This document shows, one piece after another, positions 44,921 through 53,999 of a stretch of 58,885 nt of DNA; the stretch's first letter is position 1; each line of letters starts with the position of its first letter. The stretch comes from a virus. Both the position numbers and the translations under genes were made by a program. The notes under the pieces were generated by a model. The model was not told the origin of the DNA. It was given only the letters and a program-made list of their open reading frames with translations, and did no database searches. Where the stretch lies: the IMG/VR virus record IMGVR_UViG_3300020123_000348, positions 1-58,885 of that record. One strand, 5' to 3'.

Positions 44921-46582
44921 ATGGCAACACAACATATATTTGGTGGAAAAGTAATAACAATTCCAGATGTTTATTCTCAAATTTTAAGTGGTTTTAAAAA
45001 TCCCCCAAGCGATGTTGATTATGGACACGTACTTATTATTGATACAGGTTCGGGAGCAGGTGGTGGTGGAGGAGCGGGAATAGCTGGAACATTATCAAGC
45101 GGAACCGATGCTGTTTATGGTTTTGATAATATTGATGACTTTAAAAATTTTATTGAAAAAAATTTTTGGTACTTACTTGCAAAACCATTGTTTGAACCAT
45201 TAACAGAAAATCAAATCAAACAACCGGGAGTCTCTAAAATAACTTTTATAAAAGCAGCAACGACTGTGCCGGCATCAATGACATTTCATCCAACCGGTGA
45301 TTTTTCAGATTCAATGGGATATGCTGGAACTATTATTATCAAAGTAAGAAACGAAGGTTTAGTTGGAAATGGAGCTCTGAATACCAATTCAGAATTAAGC
45401 CGAGGTTATGCTTTTAAAGTAAAAGCTGGAATAGTTGATTCAACTAAATTCATCATGAATTTTTATCGTGGAACATTCAGAGGTTTAGATCAAAACAACA
45501 ATCCAATTGGAGGAATCGCAGAAGCAGATACAACAGCTCAATTACTTTGCCAGTCAGATGAATTTGCAACATTAGCAGAATTAGTAACCTGGATGGAATC
45601 ATCAACTGATTTCGGAACATATTTTTATTACGATTCTGCAAACAGTTCAGTTACTCACAGAGGTTATGTTGATGCAGATGTTTTGGTTGATTATCTGGAT
45701 TATACACTTGCATCAGGCGGAACTGAATCATACACCGCAGATGATTTAACTGCTGCTTTATTAGCTGTGAAAAAATTACCTTGTGATTTTATATTCTGTG
45801 ACAAATACGGTTCAAATTCATATCACGCTAATAACTTAGCAATTGTTGATGCTGCACAAAACGATATGAAATTTAAACCACAGGTTTATATTGCAAGTGG
45901 AAGCACAAAAGCACAGTTTACAGCCAATTCAATAGTTGATGCTCAAGCCTACGACAGTCAGCAAGTCACAATCTGTCACGGTGGATCGAGAATCTCAAAT
46001 AGAGCGAGTTCAATTGGATATTATCAATTCGATTCGTATTATACAGCAGCCATTGCTCTTGGCCGTGAAGCTGGATTATTTCCGTCAAAACCAATAACTT
46101 TTAAAAACATCTCAGTTAATGGATTACAACATGTATTAAACGAGACAGAAGAAAAACAAGCGTTAAAATATGGCGTATTAACAGTGCGTCCAGATGCAGG
46201 TGTTTTTGAATGTATTAAGGATGTAAATACACTTCAAAACAATCTTTATTTACAAAATTCTGATGGATCAACTGCAAATAAACAGTTATATCGTATTTGT
46301 GCTTATTTGAATAAGTTGATTATGATTCGCGCTAAAGCAGAACTTTTAAAAGATAAAAACGGAACAAATAGGAATACACTCTCTGAAAGTGACGTGAATC
46401 AGTGGCTTAAGAGACTATTAAAATCCGTTCAAGCAACTCCAACTCAAGATAATATTATTCTTAGTTTTGAAGATCCAATTACAACTCGAGAATCAGATGC
46501 TTATTTTTCTAATTACCGTTTCATTCCAAACACTGAAATAGCGTTCCTTTTCTTCACTGGTTCAACTATTGAGATTAATTAA
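44921..46582 (+). CDS. Contractile tail sheath protein
   Basis: 553 residues. N-terminal GGKVITIPDVYSQILSG is the start typical of sheath proteins, followed by a GSGAGGGGGAGIAG glycine loop. The middle contains AAVKKLPCDFIFCDK and DAAQNDMKFKPQVYIASG. The conserved C-terminal half includes SSIGYYQFDSYYTAAIALGREAGL, KQALKYGVLTVRPDAGVFECIKDVNTLQNN, DVNQWLKRLLKS and AFLFFTGSTIEIN. This order matches the sheath fold that polymerises around the tube and contracts at infection. It defines the phage as a myovirus. The stop overlaps the homing endonuclease start. Confidence 0.88.
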   Translation: MATQHIFGGKVITIPDVYSQILSGFKNPPSDVDYGHVLIIDTGSGAGGGGGAGIAGTLSSGTDAVYGFDNIDDFKNFIEKNFWYLLAKPLFEPLTENQIKQPGVSKITFIKAATTVPASMTFHPTGDFSDSMGYAGTIIIKVRNEGLVGNGALNTNSELSRGYAFKVKAGIVDSTKFIMNFYRGTFRGLDQNNNPIGGIAEADTTAQLLCQSDEFATLAELVTWMESSTDFGTYFYYDSANSSVTHRGYVDADVLVDYLDYTLASGGTESYTADDLTAALLAVKKLPCDFIFCDKYGSNSYHANNLAIVDAAQNDMKFKPQVYIASGSTKAQFTANSIVDAQAYDSQQVTICHGGSRISNRASSIGYYQFDSYYTAAIALGREAGLFPSKPITFKNISVNGLQHVLNETEEKQALKYGVLTVRPDAGVFECIKDVNTLQNNLYLQNSDGSTANKQLYRICAYLNKLIMIRAKAELLKDKNGTNRNTLSESDVNQWLKRLLKSVQATPTQDNIILSFEDPITTRESDAYFSNYRFIPNTEIAFLFFTGSTIEIN

Positions 46583-47436
46583 TGTATGGTTATATTTATA
46601 TAACGATTTGTATAGTTAATAAAACTATTTATATTGGTCAGCATAAAGCTAAACAATATAATCCTAAATATTTGGGATCTGGAACTATTTTATGGAATGC
46701 TATTAATAAACATGGATGTGAAAATTTTGAGAACACTCAAATTGATGTAGCTTCTTCTAAAGAAGAACTTAGTAAAAAAGAAATTTCTTGGATTTCATAT
46801 TTTCGTAATAATGGTTTTATAATGTATAATATCTCAACTGGAGGAGAATGGGGTGATAATTTTACAAATCATCCAAACAAAGAAATTTATAGAGAAAATA
46901 TTAGCAAAGGTTTAAAAGATTCTGAAGAATTTCAAACAACAGTTAGATCTCCGAAAAGAAGAAAAAATGTAAGTGATGGAATGAAAAATTCTGAAAAATG
47001 GAAACTTTCTCATAATACAAAAGAATATAAAGAAAAATCAAGTAAAGCTTTAACTGGAATTGAACGTAAAAAAGGAACCTGTATTTATTGTGGAAAAACA
47101 ATGCTAATGAGTTTATTAATTCAATTTCATAATGATCATTGTTATCACAATCCACTTATTAATATTGAAGCAGAAAGATTAAGACGTAAACCTAAAAAAG
47201 AAACTTTAGAAAAAAGAAGCAAATCTTTAAAATTAGTTAAAAGAACTAAAGAATGGAATGAAAAAATAGGTCTTGGTAATGTTGGAAAAAATCCTACAAT
47301 TGAAACAAGAAAGAAAATGTCAGAAAAAGCAAAATTAAGAAAAAGAAAACCTTTTACTAAAGAACATCTTAAAAACTTAAGTATTGCTGCAATTAAAAGA
47401 GAAAGAAAAAAGAAAGAACTAAAATTAGCATCTTAA
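46582..47436 (+). CDS. GIY-YIG homing endonuclease, second copy
   Basis: 284 residues, paralogue of the gene at 6548. It has GYIYITI and TIYIGQH, then NPKYLGSGTILWNAINKHG, KKEISWISYFRNNGFIMYNISTGGEWGD, NUMOD3-like modules (NISKGLKDSEEF, KKMSEKAKLRKRKPF) and one zinc knuckle GTCIYCGKTMLMSLLIQFHNDHC. It sits exactly on the sheath stop codon (TAATG) and before the tube gene. Here it carries one complete knuckle, whereas the first copy has two. Confidence 0.87.
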   Translation: MYGYIYITICIVNKTIYIGQHKAKQYNPKYLGSGTILWNAINKHGCENFENTQIDVASSKEELSKKEISWISYFRNNGFIMYNISTGGEWGDNFTNHPNKEIYRENISKGLKDSEEFQTTVRSPKRRKNVSDGMKNSEKWKLSHNTKEYKEKSSKALTGIERKKGTCIYCGKTMLMSLLIQFHNDHCYHNPLINIEAERLRRKPKKETLEKRSKSLKLVKRTKEWNEKIGLGNVGKNPTIETRKKMSEKAKLRKRKPFTKEHLKNLSIAAIKRERKKKELKLAS

Positions 47437-47451
47437 TAAAAATAAAATAAT

Positions 47452-47979
47452 ATGGCAGCTATAGATTTAAAAACATTCACGGGGGCACTTGGAATCATAA
47501 AAATTAATGGAGTTCCAGTAGGAAAATGTAGGGATTTGAGAATTTCAGAAAATTTTCAACGAGTTCCTGTAAGTAAAGGTATAGGGTCAATTTACAAAGA
47601 TGAAATTTGTGTAATTGGTTTTATGGGATCAGTGACTATGGATTTCATAGAAATATCTTTTGGAAAAAGCGGGGTGACCGATGCACTCAAGCGAGCATTA
47701 TTTACAGCTTCAAGTTTAGCATCGCAGGTTGCTACAGGTAATTTTGCATCTAATTTTGAAGATCAGTTACTTTTGGATGATGTGGGCGTAGCTTTAGACG
47801 TATATAAAAAAATCTCAGATGTGCAATATTCTGGGCAGGGTTTGATCATCCCTGATGCTGGAATTTATTGTTCAATAAGTAAATTGTTTATTGAAGGTGA
47901 TTCAGTAAATATAAGTGACGGTGGAGTGACGGGAAGAAATCAGACATTTCAATATTTAGATCCATTGGTCATTAAGTAA
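47452..47979 (+). CDS. Tail tube protein
   Basis: 175 residues, next structural gene after the sheath. Early NGVPVGKCRDLRISENFQRVPVSKGIGSIYKDEICVIGFMGSVTMDFIEI is the strand-loop-strand signature of contractile tube proteins. C-terminal IYCSISKLFIEGDSVNISDGGVTGRNQTFQYLDPLV completes the beta-barrel. Hexamers of it form the conduit inside the sheath. Confidence 0.82.
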   Translation: MAAIDLKTFTGALGIIKINGVPVGKCRDLRISENFQRVPVSKGIGSIYKDEICVIGFMGSVTMDFIEISFGKSGVTDALKRALFTASSLASQVATGNFASNFEDQLLLDDVGVALDVYKKISDVQYSGQGLIIPDAGIYCSISKLFIEGDSVNISDGGVTGRNQTFQYLDPLVIK

Positions 47980-48031
47980 AAAGTAAAAGCATTTCTTAAC
48001 TATATATTAATTTTCTAAACAAGGGTGGGAG

Positions 48032-48065
48032 AGCTTCAAGTCACATTGAAGCTTTTCTTTTTATA
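48032..48065 (+). terminator. Rho-independent terminator after the tube gene
   Basis: AGCTTCAA (48032-48039) pairs with TTGAAGCT (48046-48053) around a 6-base loop, followed by TTTCTTTTT. Confidence 0.85.
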
Positions 48066-48069
48066 TATG

Positions 48070-48087
48070 AAAATTTTAGTAATTTTA
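48070..48087 (+). promoter_or_regulatory. Promoter-like site, short class (A variant)
   Basis: TAATTTTA at 48080-48087 followed by CAT, preceded by AAATTTTAG; ATG at 48095, leaderless spacing. The last base is A instead of the usual G. Confidence 0.6.
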
Positions 48088-48094
48088 CATTATA

Positions 48095-48328
48095 ATGAAA
48101 TCGCATATCCCCATATCTACCAAGAACCTTGTTTTAGGTTTCATCTTATCTTTGTTAGCTCCATTCATAACAATAGAGATCAATCATTTCTCTCAGAAAG
48201 ACAATATCATACAATCTGAAAAAGAAGTGAAAGCTCATGGTGACACACTACATGCTGAACGCTATTATATGGAGAAAGATTTACAAGATTCATTGAATAC
48301 ATTATTAGAATTAATAAGAAGCAAGTAA
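48095..48328 (+). CDS. Small membrane-anchored protein, 77 residues
   Basis: The ATG at 48095 fits the promoter; an alternative frame at 48025 crosses the terminator and is rejected. One N-terminal membrane helix (LVLGFILSLLAPFITIEI, 12-29), then a charged helix to the end. Possibly a spanin- or lysis-type protein, but nothing specific is seen. Confidence 0.5.
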   Translation: MKSHIPISTKNLVLGFILSLLAPFITIEINHFSQKDNIIQSEKEVKAHGDTLHAERYYMEKDLQDSLNTLLELIRSK

Positions 48329-48456
48329 TGGAAAATTGCCAGCATGAATTTGTAGTCATATCAACTTTGCATAAGAAATGCAAATATTGTGGTCTGATAA
48401 AAGATAATCAAAGACATTTAGAAACATTATTTAGAAAATTAATAATTAAAAAATAA
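48328..48456 (+). CDS. Small zinc-finger-like protein, 42 residues
   Basis: TAATG overlap with the previous gene. MENCQHEFVVISTLHKKCKYCG puts two Cys/His near the N-terminus with a CxxC pair, a minimal treble-clef-like knuckle. No family recognised. Confidence 0.5.
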   Translation: MENCQHEFVVISTLHKKCKYCGLIKDNQRHLETLFRKLIIKK

Positions 48457-48462
48457 ATAGAA

Positions 48463-48867
48463 ATGCAAGAAGAAGTAAAAACAGAAAAGAAGATGCCATT
48501 GAGAAAAATGACATTCAAGATTGAACAAAACTCTTATGAAGTTGAGTTTCCAAACACCGGCGGTTTGATTGAGATTGAGGTATTGAAGGCTCAGTTAAGT
48601 AGAAACCAGTATCAAGCAATATCGCAATCAGGCTCAACAGGACTTTACAGCAAATTCATTATAGACATGATTGCTACATTTACAGTGTTGTTTCCTCAAT
48701 TAAAAAAGGACTTGAATGTAAAAACAATCAGTGAATTGCATCCATTAGAAACTAAGAAATTGTTGAAAATTTATTTGAATTCTGTACTTCCATGGCTTCA
48801 AGAATGGGAAGAGATTCTTAATTCAGATGATGAAGAAACAGAAAACAAAAAAGAAAGTAATTCATAA
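48463..48867 (+). CDS. Tail assembly chaperone-like protein, first part
   Basis: 134 residues, after the tube and before the tape measure, where tail assembly chaperones are coded. N-terminal beta part (MTFKIEQNSYEVEFPNTGGLIEIEVLK), then helices (SKFIIDMIATFTVLFPQLKKDL; HPLETKKLLKIYLNSVLPWLQEW) and an acidic tail. The next ORF continues in the same frame after a single TAA and one sense codon. Confidence 0.65.
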   Translation: MQEEVKTEKKMPLRKMTFKIEQNSYEVEFPNTGGLIEIEVLKAQLSRNQYQAISQSGSTGLYSKFIIDMIATFTVLFPQLKKDLNVKTISELHPLETKKLLKIYLNSVLPWLQEWEEILNSDDEETENKKESNS

Positions 48868-48870
48868 GAT

Positions 48871-49167
48871 GTGGAACTCAATACGCAAGAGAAGTTTCTT
48901 ATCGAGTGGAATAATCGTTTTCCTATGGACAGAGCATACCGCAAAAAACACGGTATCACATTTGGGAGCAAAGAGCACCGAGAGCTCAACCAAATTGATA
49001 TTTATTTAGATGCACTGGAAGACAGATTATTTGAAAAATTGATTTCTATATATCAGAATGAAAAAAATGATCAGGATGCATACAAGAATGATGGAATTTG
49101 GCTTAAGGAGAATAATGGTGTTGGTACCAAAGAGTTTGACCAATTATTTGATGATATAAAGTTCTAA
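48871..49167 (+). CDS. Tail assembly chaperone-like protein, second part (GTG start)
   Basis: 98 residues, read from GTG 48871, in the same frame as the previous gene, from which only TAA GAT separates it. Core motif PMDRAYRKKHGITFGSKEHRELNQIDIYLDALEDRLFEKL; C-terminal NGVGTKEFDQLFDDIKF. Chaperones of this kind are normally made as a short form and a frameshift-extended form. Here an in-frame stop takes the place of the frameshift, so it may be re-initiated, read through, or split. Its stop overlaps the tape measure start (TAATG). Confidence 0.6.
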   Translation: MELNTQEKFLIEWNNRFPMDRAYRKKHGITFGSKEHRELNQIDIYLDALEDRLFEKLISIYQNEKNDQDAYKNDGIWLKENNGVGTKEFDQLFDDIKF

Positions 49168-51266
49168 TGAGTGAAGGTAAGAAAATAGTTTTTGAAGGAG
49201 TTGATAATGTTTCGAAAGTTGCGAATACAATTACTTCATCTTTTGAAAAGCTCAATAAAGAGAGTTCAAAAGGAACTGAATCAACTTCACGTCTTATAAA
49301 AGAGCAAAATAAGGAGCATGAAAAGCTTATCTCATTGTTAGAGAAAGAAAAAGCTTTAATAAAAGACATTGCAAACTTAGGACACTCATCAGCTCAACGA
49401 AGTTCGACTAATCAGTTAGTCGATAGATTCTTCACAAATCCAGAATCAATTAATCCAGGACAAATAGGTAAATTCTCACATGTACTTCAAAATAATGTCG
49501 ATAAGAATTTAGATGTTAGTGGATTAAATTCTAAGATTATTGAAAAGCTTCAAGAGCTTATTGAATTACAGAAAAAAGATACTGAAGAGACTACGTCAAA
49601 TGATGATAAAAACACCGAACAAATAGTTAGTGAACAAAAAAGATTGTTTGACATTAGAGGAAATGAAGTAACTGGTCGTGGAATTTCAGAATCTAATGAA
49701 AGACGAGTTTATGATGAGAAAGGAAAGTTGGTGAAAGGATATAGATTTGATGAGGAGAAACAAAAACAAGAAAAAAATGGAGATGGTTTAATTAATTCTA
49801 TGCGATCAACTTTAAGTGGAGGCATAGAAGGTTTTTTGCATAATTTAAAAGAAAACTTTTCTGAATTGGGAGAAAAATCTGGAATTGGCGCTGGAGGTCT
49901 TGCTGCTGGATTTCTTGGTTTTGAGGCTATAAGTAAATTATTAGGAACTGTAAAAGAACAGAGAATTGGAGAAGTGAGAGAAAATACTTCAAATATTTCA
50001 GAAGAAGAAAGAGAAATTGAAAGAACAAAAAGACAAAAATATTTAGTTGGTGGCATTTTAGGAGATCCTGGTGGTAATGTTGAAATAGAATATCTGAAAG
50101 CTATGAAACATTATAGAGAAGAAGAAGCTATTAAGTCATCAAAAGCGTCTTTGTTCTCAGTTGCTGGAAGATCAAATTTAGTTGGTGAAAATGAATTTTT
50201 AGGAGAAGAAATGGGGGTTTCATTAGCTGAAACTTATAGTATGGGTGGAAACATAGCAAGAACTCGTGGAAGCAGTAAGAATCTTATGGATGAGATTTAT
50301 GGACAACTAAGAGCTTCTAAAGCTGGCGTTGGAAGTGGAGCTATTTCTGGACTTCAAAATCTTTCAAGATTTGCAACTGGTGACAGATCAACCGGAGAAT
50401 ATGTTGATAAGATGGCTGAAAATACATCTCGTGAAAAATTGAATGAGAATCTTGAATCACTTGTTTCAATAACAAGATCACAAATTGGTGCGATGGAGAA
50501 AGTAAATATTGGAGAAGGAATTGCTATGATAAAAAATTGGTCAAGTATCAATTCTCCATTATTTCAAAATGCTGAGACAAGAAATCAGATTATGAGTAAA
50601 GTTTCATCAAGTATGGCAAATCCACAAAATGATTTTCAAAAAGCAAGAATGTTTTCTATCTTGTCAAAACGTATGCCTGAAGCAAGTTATTCACAATTGA
50701 TGGAAGCTATGGAATCTCCTGAAAGTCAAAAAGGATTGTTTCAAGATGTTTTAGATACCAATCGTTCTCAGTTTGGAAACGGTAAAGAAGCAAGAATAGT
50801 TGCTTTACAAAAACAAACAGGTCTTAGTTTTGTCGCTGCAAGAAAGATAATTGAAGCAGAGGACTCAAATAGAGGTATGTTTAAGAATGATACTTTAGGT
50901 GGAGTTGAAAATTTTACAAAAGCAAGTGGAATTGATATTTCTGGCTCAACAATACAAGCTCAGAAAGATATTGCGAGATATAAAAATAAATGGATGCGAA
51001 GTGGAAATCCAGATTTGAGAAGTGCTGAAGATCTTGAGGCAGAAAAAACAAATTATCAAGATGCACAACATGCAGCTGGTCGTGATGGAGCTATTTTAAG
51101 TGACAGGGTTAAAAATAATTTCGATGCTGCTTCAACTTTAGCGAAAGATGCTGGAACATTGACAAAAGAAGCTGCTGACATTTGGAAAAAGAATGGGGAT
51201 GATTTGGGTAAGGTTTTGAAAAGTATGAAAGATACTTTACTTTCAATTATACCTTATAACAAATAA
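49167..51266 (+). CDS. Tape measure protein
   Basis: 699 residues. Position after the chaperones and composition fit: long helical stretches (FEKLNKESSKGTESTSRLIKEQ, QELIELQKKDTEETTS), a Gly/Ala-rich hydrophobic middle (GIGAGGLAAGFLGFEAISKLLG, about 233-255) that can cross the membrane during DNA entry, and a Gln/Asp/Ala-rich C-terminus ending DLGKVLKSMKDTLLSIIPYNK. It is short for a myovirus tape measure, implying a tail of about 100 nm if helix scaling holds. Confidence 0.75.
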   Translation: MSEGKKIVFEGVDNVSKVANTITSSFEKLNKESSKGTESTSRLIKEQNKEHEKLISLLEKEKALIKDIANLGHSSAQRSSTNQLVDRFFTNPESINPGQIGKFSHVLQNNVDKNLDVSGLNSKIIEKLQELIELQKKDTEETTSNDDKNTEQIVSEQKRLFDIRGNEVTGRGISESNERRVYDEKGKLVKGYRFDEEKQKQEKNGDGLINSMRSTLSGGIEGFLHNLKENFSELGEKSGIGAGGLAAGFLGFEAISKLLGTVKEQRIGEVRENTSNISEEEREIERTKRQKYLVGGILGDPGGNVEIEYLKAMKHYREEEAIKSSKASLFSVAGRSNLVGENEFLGEEMGVSLAETYSMGGNIARTRGSSKNLMDEIYGQLRASKAGVGSGAISGLQNLSRFATGDRSTGEYVDKMAENTSREKLNENLESLVSITRSQIGAMEKVNIGEGIAMIKNWSSINSPLFQNAETRNQIMSKVSSSMANPQNDFQKARMFSILSKRMPEASYSQLMEAMESPESQKGLFQDVLDTNRSQFGNGKEARIVALQKQTGLSFVAARKIIEAEDSNRGMFKNDTLGGVENFTKASGIDISGSTIQAQKDIARYKNKWMRSGNPDLRSAEDLEAEKTNYQDAQHAAGRDGAILSDRVKNNFDAASTLAKDAGTLTKEAADIWKKNGDDLGKVLKSMKDTLLSIIPYNK

Positions 51267-51288
51267 AAGAAATGTTAAAATTATAAAT

Positions 51289-51324
51289 AAAAATTTTTTA
51301 TTTCAAATAAAAGTTATATATTTG
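51289..51324 (+). promoter_or_regulatory. Bacteroidetes-type promoter, extended class
   Basis: TATATTTG at 51317-51324, then CACT and the ATG at 51329; upstream TTTTTTATTTCAAATAAAAG. It serves the lipoprotein alone or with the hub gene. Confidence 0.8.
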
Positions 51325-51328
51325 CACT

Positions 51329-51688
51329 ATGAAATTAATAAATAAATATAAAATGAAAAATTTAATTGTAGTTTTAATCATGTTTTTAACAGTAAGTTGC
51401 TCTAAAAACAATTCAAATGTTGTTGATCAGAATCAAATAATTTCTAATGAGGTTTTTATTGGCTCTTGGAATACAGTTGTTAATGGAGTAAATGTTTTGA
51501 TGACAATATCAAAAGTTAATGAAAATGTCTATAATATAGACGTTGAAGGTGGAAAAAATGAAACTTTTCAAAAAGAAAATGAAACAACGTTAAATTGTTC
51601 AAACATTTTATTCATCAACTATAATAAAAACAAATCAATAACTTTGAGTTCAAAAAATAGTGAAAATCCAATTAATTTCACTAAATAA
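51329..51688 (+). CDS. Small lipoprotein
   Basis: 119 residues. Signal peptide with basic N-region, hydrophobic MKNLIVVLIMFLTVS and lipobox LTVSC (Cys near residue 24), followed by SKNNSNV. The mature part is a small beta-rich domain (EVFIGSWNTVVNGVNVLMTISKVNENVYNIDVEGG), resembling lipocalin-like fragments of Bacteroidetes lipoproteins. It does not show the acidic surface-export signal next to the Cys, so it would stay facing the periplasm. Phage lipoproteins often block superinfection; that is a guess. It sits between tape measure and hub. Confidence 0.72.
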   Translation: MKLINKYKMKNLIVVLIMFLTVSCSKNNSNVVDQNQIISNEVFIGSWNTVVNGVNVLMTISKVNENVYNIDVEGGKNETFQKENETTLNCSNILFINYNKNKSITLSSKNSENPINFTK

Positions 51689-53998
51689 ATGCTCACATCA
51701 TCAAAAACCTACTTTTCTTACACTGTCCGTGATACTTCAGTTTCAAATGTAGAGAATTTACTTTTTGGAGAAAGTTCATTTTTTCAAGGTTTCAAAGGAA
51801 CTACTAAAAATGAACAAGCATATAATTTTCTCATTTATGTTGATGAGACTGGAAACTCAAATTATGATAAATTAAAAGAGCATTGGGATTTAGATCAAGA
51901 AGATAGTTTCAACATTGATTCTAATGAAAATTTTGGTTCATATCCAATAACTCAAGGAACAACAATTCTTATACCTTTTAGTGTAGTTTCAAGAGATGTC
52001 ATACCTATTTTAGGAGATGCAATAAGCAGTGTAGATCAACTAGCTTTTTTAGCTGATGCACTTAAGAGATTTTACGTTAATCCAAAAAATGTAAGAACTG
52101 CTGCATCTAAGGTTAGTGCACTCGGGAGTGTCAAAGATCGCTTTAACCATATATCTGTATGGGTATGGTCAAAATCATTAAATAGTGATGTTTCTGGCGT
52201 ACCTGGAAGTGAACAAATCAGTTATGATAAGACTCTTATTAATATTACCCCATTTATCATTAATATAAATACTCATGTTGGAGCAGATGGTGGAACATTT
52301 TCGTTTTCTTTAGATCCTATAGTTGGTAAAATTGGAGATAATGGAAAATGGGAAATTGATTGGCAACATATAAAATCAACTTTGAATGGAGAATATATTT
52401 CTCAAATTCCAATAAAAGACAGAGATAATTTGAAAAGCAATTTCTTTTTTAGTAATGTCTTATTCTCGAATGATTTAATTTTTATCAGATTTGAAACTTT
52501 AGAGAGTGAACAAGATAGATTTTATAACAATGGGGAAAATCCTGACTTAAATGTACCTAACAATTTTATATTTAGTGCAGATAATTTGAAAGATAAAATT
52601 TTTGATTTTATTGGATTGATTGATACAACTCATCTAACAGAAAATGCTGGAAATAGTGATATAAGTATTGATGTGACAGGAAGATGTCTCACAAAACTTC
52701 TTATAGAAGATGGTGTATATTTTTATCCTTCAGACTTTATTTCTGGAGGAATCTTCGCCAATATAAATGAAGACGATGAAGTATTACAGCGTTTTGATGG
52801 AAAGCTATTGGGAAGATTTCAAGTTGGTTTTAAAAAATTAGATTTTGTCTTACAGTTTATTTTCAATGCGCTTAGCAATATAGAAATATGTAGCGATACT
52901 TTATTTGAATCATATAAGCAAAATGGAGAACTCTTAAAAGCAGACAATAGCAATCACAACACTGCTGATTTAAGAACTCATAAATATAAATTGTTTGAAG
53001 ATCAAACTGGAGAACTTGTTTTAGCGAAGGGTATTTGGCAAATAGTTAAACTTGTCATCGACTCAACTGTTCAAAATAGATTGCTTGCGGATCAAAGTAT
53101 TGGCAACGAATTCGGTAGCTTATTGAATGCTGTGAGAAAAATATGTCAAGAACCTTTTGTAGAATTTTTTGGTGACGTATATGGTGATCAATATTATTTC
53201 ACTGTAAGAAAACAAATTTTTGATAAAGCTGGATTCTCTTCTATGATAAATGGAATTTCTAATAATGAAGCTGGAAAACCAGCATCTCACCCTGATATTA
53301 TTATTGATATAAATTCAGATGACATAACAGATTGCTCATTAGAATATGGAACTAATGATGCATTTTCGTGGTACAGAATAAATCCAGTAGGAAATACAAT
53401 GGGGGGAGATAATTCAATGGCTTTTGCATATTTGAAAGCTGTATTTTTCAAAGAGTATGCTTCAATCTTTGGTAGCAAACCTCTTGATATAAGCACAAAT
53501 TTTATTCCCATTTTTCCAATATTGTCTGGTGAAGATCAGTTTTTGTCAGAAGCATATATGCTTAAACAGGCTATTTATGATTTGAAATTTTTAATAGAGT
53601 CAAATCAATACTTACCTTTTTCAAAATCAGGAAGTATAACTATTCAAGGAGGAAACCGTCGCATTAAAAGAGGGATGTTTGTTCGTCTTGTTGATTCAAA
53701 AGAAATTGCCTACATTGAATCAATTAGTCATTTTGCTTCAATATCTATGAATCAGATCAATAGAACGACAGTCTTACAACTAAGTCATATATTAAAAGAA
53801 GAATACATTCGTGGAATCAATGTTGAAGGAATTGAAGATGTTGTAAGTTATTTTAATATTATCAACATAGAAATTCCAGAAAATTTTGTTACTAATGATA
53901 AAGCTTCATGGAGTAGTTGGAATTCTCAAGTAGTATCGAAGTGGAGAGTGAATGTTCCTGTCTTCAACTATTTTTTACAACAAAGACATCTTCAATAA
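51689..53998 (+). CDS. Baseplate hub protein (gp27/gpD-like)
   Basis: 769 residues, starting on the base after the lipoprotein stop. The later half shows hub features: NEFGSLLNAVRKICQEPFVEFFGDVYGDQYYFTVRKQ, a paired-barrel strand set around 490-620, and the C-terminal GSITIQGGNRRIKRGMFVRLVDSKEIAYIESISHFASI, a pattern characteristic of hub barrels that accept the spike. N-terminal 250 residues are beta-rich. The spike gene follows. Confidence 0.72.
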   Translation: MLTSSKTYFSYTVRDTSVSNVENLLFGESSFFQGFKGTTKNEQAYNFLIYVDETGNSNYDKLKEHWDLDQEDSFNIDSNENFGSYPITQGTTILIPFSVVSRDVIPILGDAISSVDQLAFLADALKRFYVNPKNVRTAASKVSALGSVKDRFNHISVWVWSKSLNSDVSGVPGSEQISYDKTLINITPFIININTHVGADGGTFSFSLDPIVGKIGDNGKWEIDWQHIKSTLNGEYISQIPIKDRDNLKSNFFFSNVLFSNDLIFIRFETLESEQDRFYNNGENPDLNVPNNFIFSADNLKDKIFDFIGLIDTTHLTENAGNSDISIDVTGRCLTKLLIEDGVYFYPSDFISGGIFANINEDDEVLQRFDGKLLGRFQVGFKKLDFVLQFIFNALSNIEICSDTLFESYKQNGELLKADNSNHNTADLRTHKYKLFEDQTGELVLAKGIWQIVKLVIDSTVQNRLLADQSIGNEFGSLLNAVRKICQEPFVEFFGDVYGDQYYFTVRKQIFDKAGFSSMINGISNNEAGKPASHPDIIIDINSDDITDCSLEYGTNDAFSWYRINPVGNTMGGDNSMAFAYLKAVFFKEYASIFGSKPLDISTNFIPIFPILSGEDQFLSEAYMLKQAIYDLKFLIESNQYLPFSKSGSITIQGGNRRIKRGMFVRLVDSKEIAYIESISHFASISMNQINRTTVLQLSHILKEEYIRGINVEGIEDVVSYFNIINIEIPENFVTNDKASWSSWNSQVVSKWRVNVPVFNYFLQQRHLQ

Positions 53999-53999
53999 A

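Noticed and set aside
48865-48870. Reassignment of the TAA stop codon
   Set aside because: Many clearly bounded genes end with TAA, and TAG and TGA are also used as stops; a genome-wide change is not supported.
48827-49009. 60-codon frame overlapping both chaperone ORFs
   Set aside because: Overlaps two better-supported frames and has no coding character; not needed as a frameshift partner because both chaperone ORFs share one frame.
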